The notes below the pieces were generated by a model. It did not search any database. It saw nothing but the letters and a program-made list of their open reading frames with translations, and had not been told where the DNA came from. Made by a program: the position numbers and the translations under genes. Shown here piece by piece: positions 63,446-64,000 of a DNA stretch of 64,000 nt. Origin of the DNA: Clostridia bacterium (GTDB lineage Bacteria > Bacillota > Clostridia > Acetivibrionales > DSM-2933); contig JAOABQ010000050.1 in NCBI GenBank assembly GCA_026418275.1, positions 1 through 64,000 of the forward strand, read 5' to 3'. How positions within the stretch are numbered: position 1 is the stretch's first letter; each line of letters starts with the position of its first letter.

Positions 63446-63474
63446 TTTACTAAAAATAGTTTTTGGGGTATAAT
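63446..63474 (+). promoter_or_regulatory. trmFO promoter
   Basis: TTTACT, a 17-bp spacer and a perfect TATAAT, 39 bases before the trmFO ATG. Confidence 0.6.
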
Positions 63475-63493
63475 AACCACAAAAACTATTTTT
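63452..63493. promoter_or_regulatory. Inverted repeat spanning the trmFO -10 box
   Basis: AAAAATAGTTTTTG (63452-63465) and CAAAAACTATTTTT (63480-63493) are perfect 14-bp arms around the TATAAT. It can act as a topA terminator (its right arm ends in Ts) or as an operator. Confidence 0.65.
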
Positions 63494-63512
63494 ATGAACG
63501 GGGTAACGAATA

Positions 63513-64000
63513 ATGAAAGAATATATCAATGTCATCGGAGCAGGACTTGCAGGATGCGAAGCTGCTTGGCAGGCGGCCAAGAGGGGAATAAAAGTCAGAC
63601 TTTTCGAAATGAAACCGAAGGCATATTCACCTGCCCATCACCTTGAGACCTTTGCGGAACTTGTATGCAGTAATTCCCTCCGGTCGGACCAGCTTGAGAA
63701 TGCGGTAGGTTTGCTAAAGGAAGAAATGCGGCTTTTGGATTCCATCATCATGAAGTGCGCAGATGAAACCAGAGTGCCGGCAGGTGGAGCACTGGCTGTT
63801 GACCGTGAAAAATTTTCCATGTTGGTTACTGAAAAAATTAAAAACCATGAAAATATAGAAGTGATTCACGAAGAAATTACAGAACTTCCCCAAGATGCAC
63901 TAACCATTATTGCCACCGGCCCTTTGACATCCGAGGCATTATTCAATCATTTGAGGGAGATTACAGGTGAGACGTATTTATACTTTTTTGATGCTGCTGC
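63513..64000 (+). CDS. trmFO: tRNA (uracil-54-C5)-methyltransferase TrmFO, 5' part
   Basis: The first 162 codons are visible and the frame runs off the window. The product is the folate- and FAD-dependent enzyme that makes ribothymidine at tRNA position 54. The N-terminal FAD-binding motif [19 protein letters not shown] and the family stretches [21 protein letters not shown] and [14 protein letters not shown] are typical. GGGGTAA precedes the ATG. Confidence 0.96.
   Translation, partial: MKEYINVIGAGLAGCEAAWQAAKRGIKVRLFEMKPKAYSPAHHLETFAELVCSNSLRSDQLENAVGLLKEEMRLLDSIIMKCADETRVPAGGALAVDREKFSMLVTEKIKNHENIEVIHEEITELPQDALTIIATGPLTSEALFNHLREITGETYLYFFDAA

Overview
The window comes from a low-G+C, endospore-forming Firmicute, most likely an anaerobic member of the Clostridia. 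It carries the σE maturation operon (spoIIGA, sigE) and sigG, a SpoVD-type penicillin-binding protein, small acid-soluble and coat-type spore proteins, a MurE with the DNPR motif typical of meso-diaminopimelate enzymes, strong AGGAGG-type ribosome sites and frequent GTG/TTG starts. No rRNA, tRNA, CRISPR array or intact transposon was seen. The genus cannot be fixed from the sequence alone.

Layout. 1-1.9 kb: 5' part of a methyl-accepting chemotaxis receptor (minus strand, cut by the window edge). 2.2-10.4 kb: a lipoprotein, a small unknown protein and a block of membrane and ion-transport genes: a Na/Ca-exchanger-like carrier, a DUF421/DUF4363 pair, two tandem TrkA (RCK) subunits facing a KtrB/TrkH K+ channel, and an ArsB/NhaD-type permease. 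10.6-13.5 kb: two CotF-like coat proteins, a 53-residue cysteine protein, an alpha/beta SASP and a FapA-family protein. 13.8-30.8 kb: the division and cell-wall (dcw) cluster mraZ-rsmH-ftsL-spoVD-murE-murF-mraY-ftsW-murG-murA-ftsQ-sbp-ftsA-ftsZ; murD, murC and murB are not in it. 30.9-33.8 kb: spoIIGA-sigE-sigG. 33.8-36.6 kb: a minus-strand histidine kinase, response regulator, histidine kinase set. 36.95-49.45 kb: one 4167-codon gene for a secreted multidomain protein with a clostripain (C11) domain and a metzincin-like site. 49.8-64 kb: nrdR, a DUF115 protein, small unknown proteins, a TPR lipoprotein, comM, a MASE3-PAS orphan histidine kinase, dprA, topA and the start of trmFO.

How it fits together. 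The dcw genes make lipid-linked peptidoglycan precursor (MurA, E, F, MraY, MurG), polymerise and cross-link it (FtsW, SpoVD) and place the septum (FtsA, FtsZ, FtsL, FtsQ). The neighbouring spoIIGA-sigE-sigG genes convert the same division machinery to sporulation. SpoIIGA cleaves pro-σE, and sigG appears to be held off by an RNA hairpin until a forespore promoter is used.

Most notable non-routine observations: (1) a 16-bp hairpin masking the sigG ribosome site, with a σF-like promoter embedded so that forespore transcripts would lack the masking arm; (2) three families of ~100-bp inverted-repeat elements (A at 3.1, 13.5 and 52.8 kb; B at 6.0 and 27.9 kb; C at 32.7 and 57.4 kb), one of which supplies the stop codon of sbp; (3) a paralogous kinase pair around one response regulator in which the second kinase keeps its phospho-acceptor histidine but has lost its ATP-binding motifs; (4) the giant protein that joins a C11 cysteine peptidase with a metzincin-like site in which the third zinc ligand looks replaced by Glu; (5) an A-rich repetitive tract plus terminator inside the dcw cluster.
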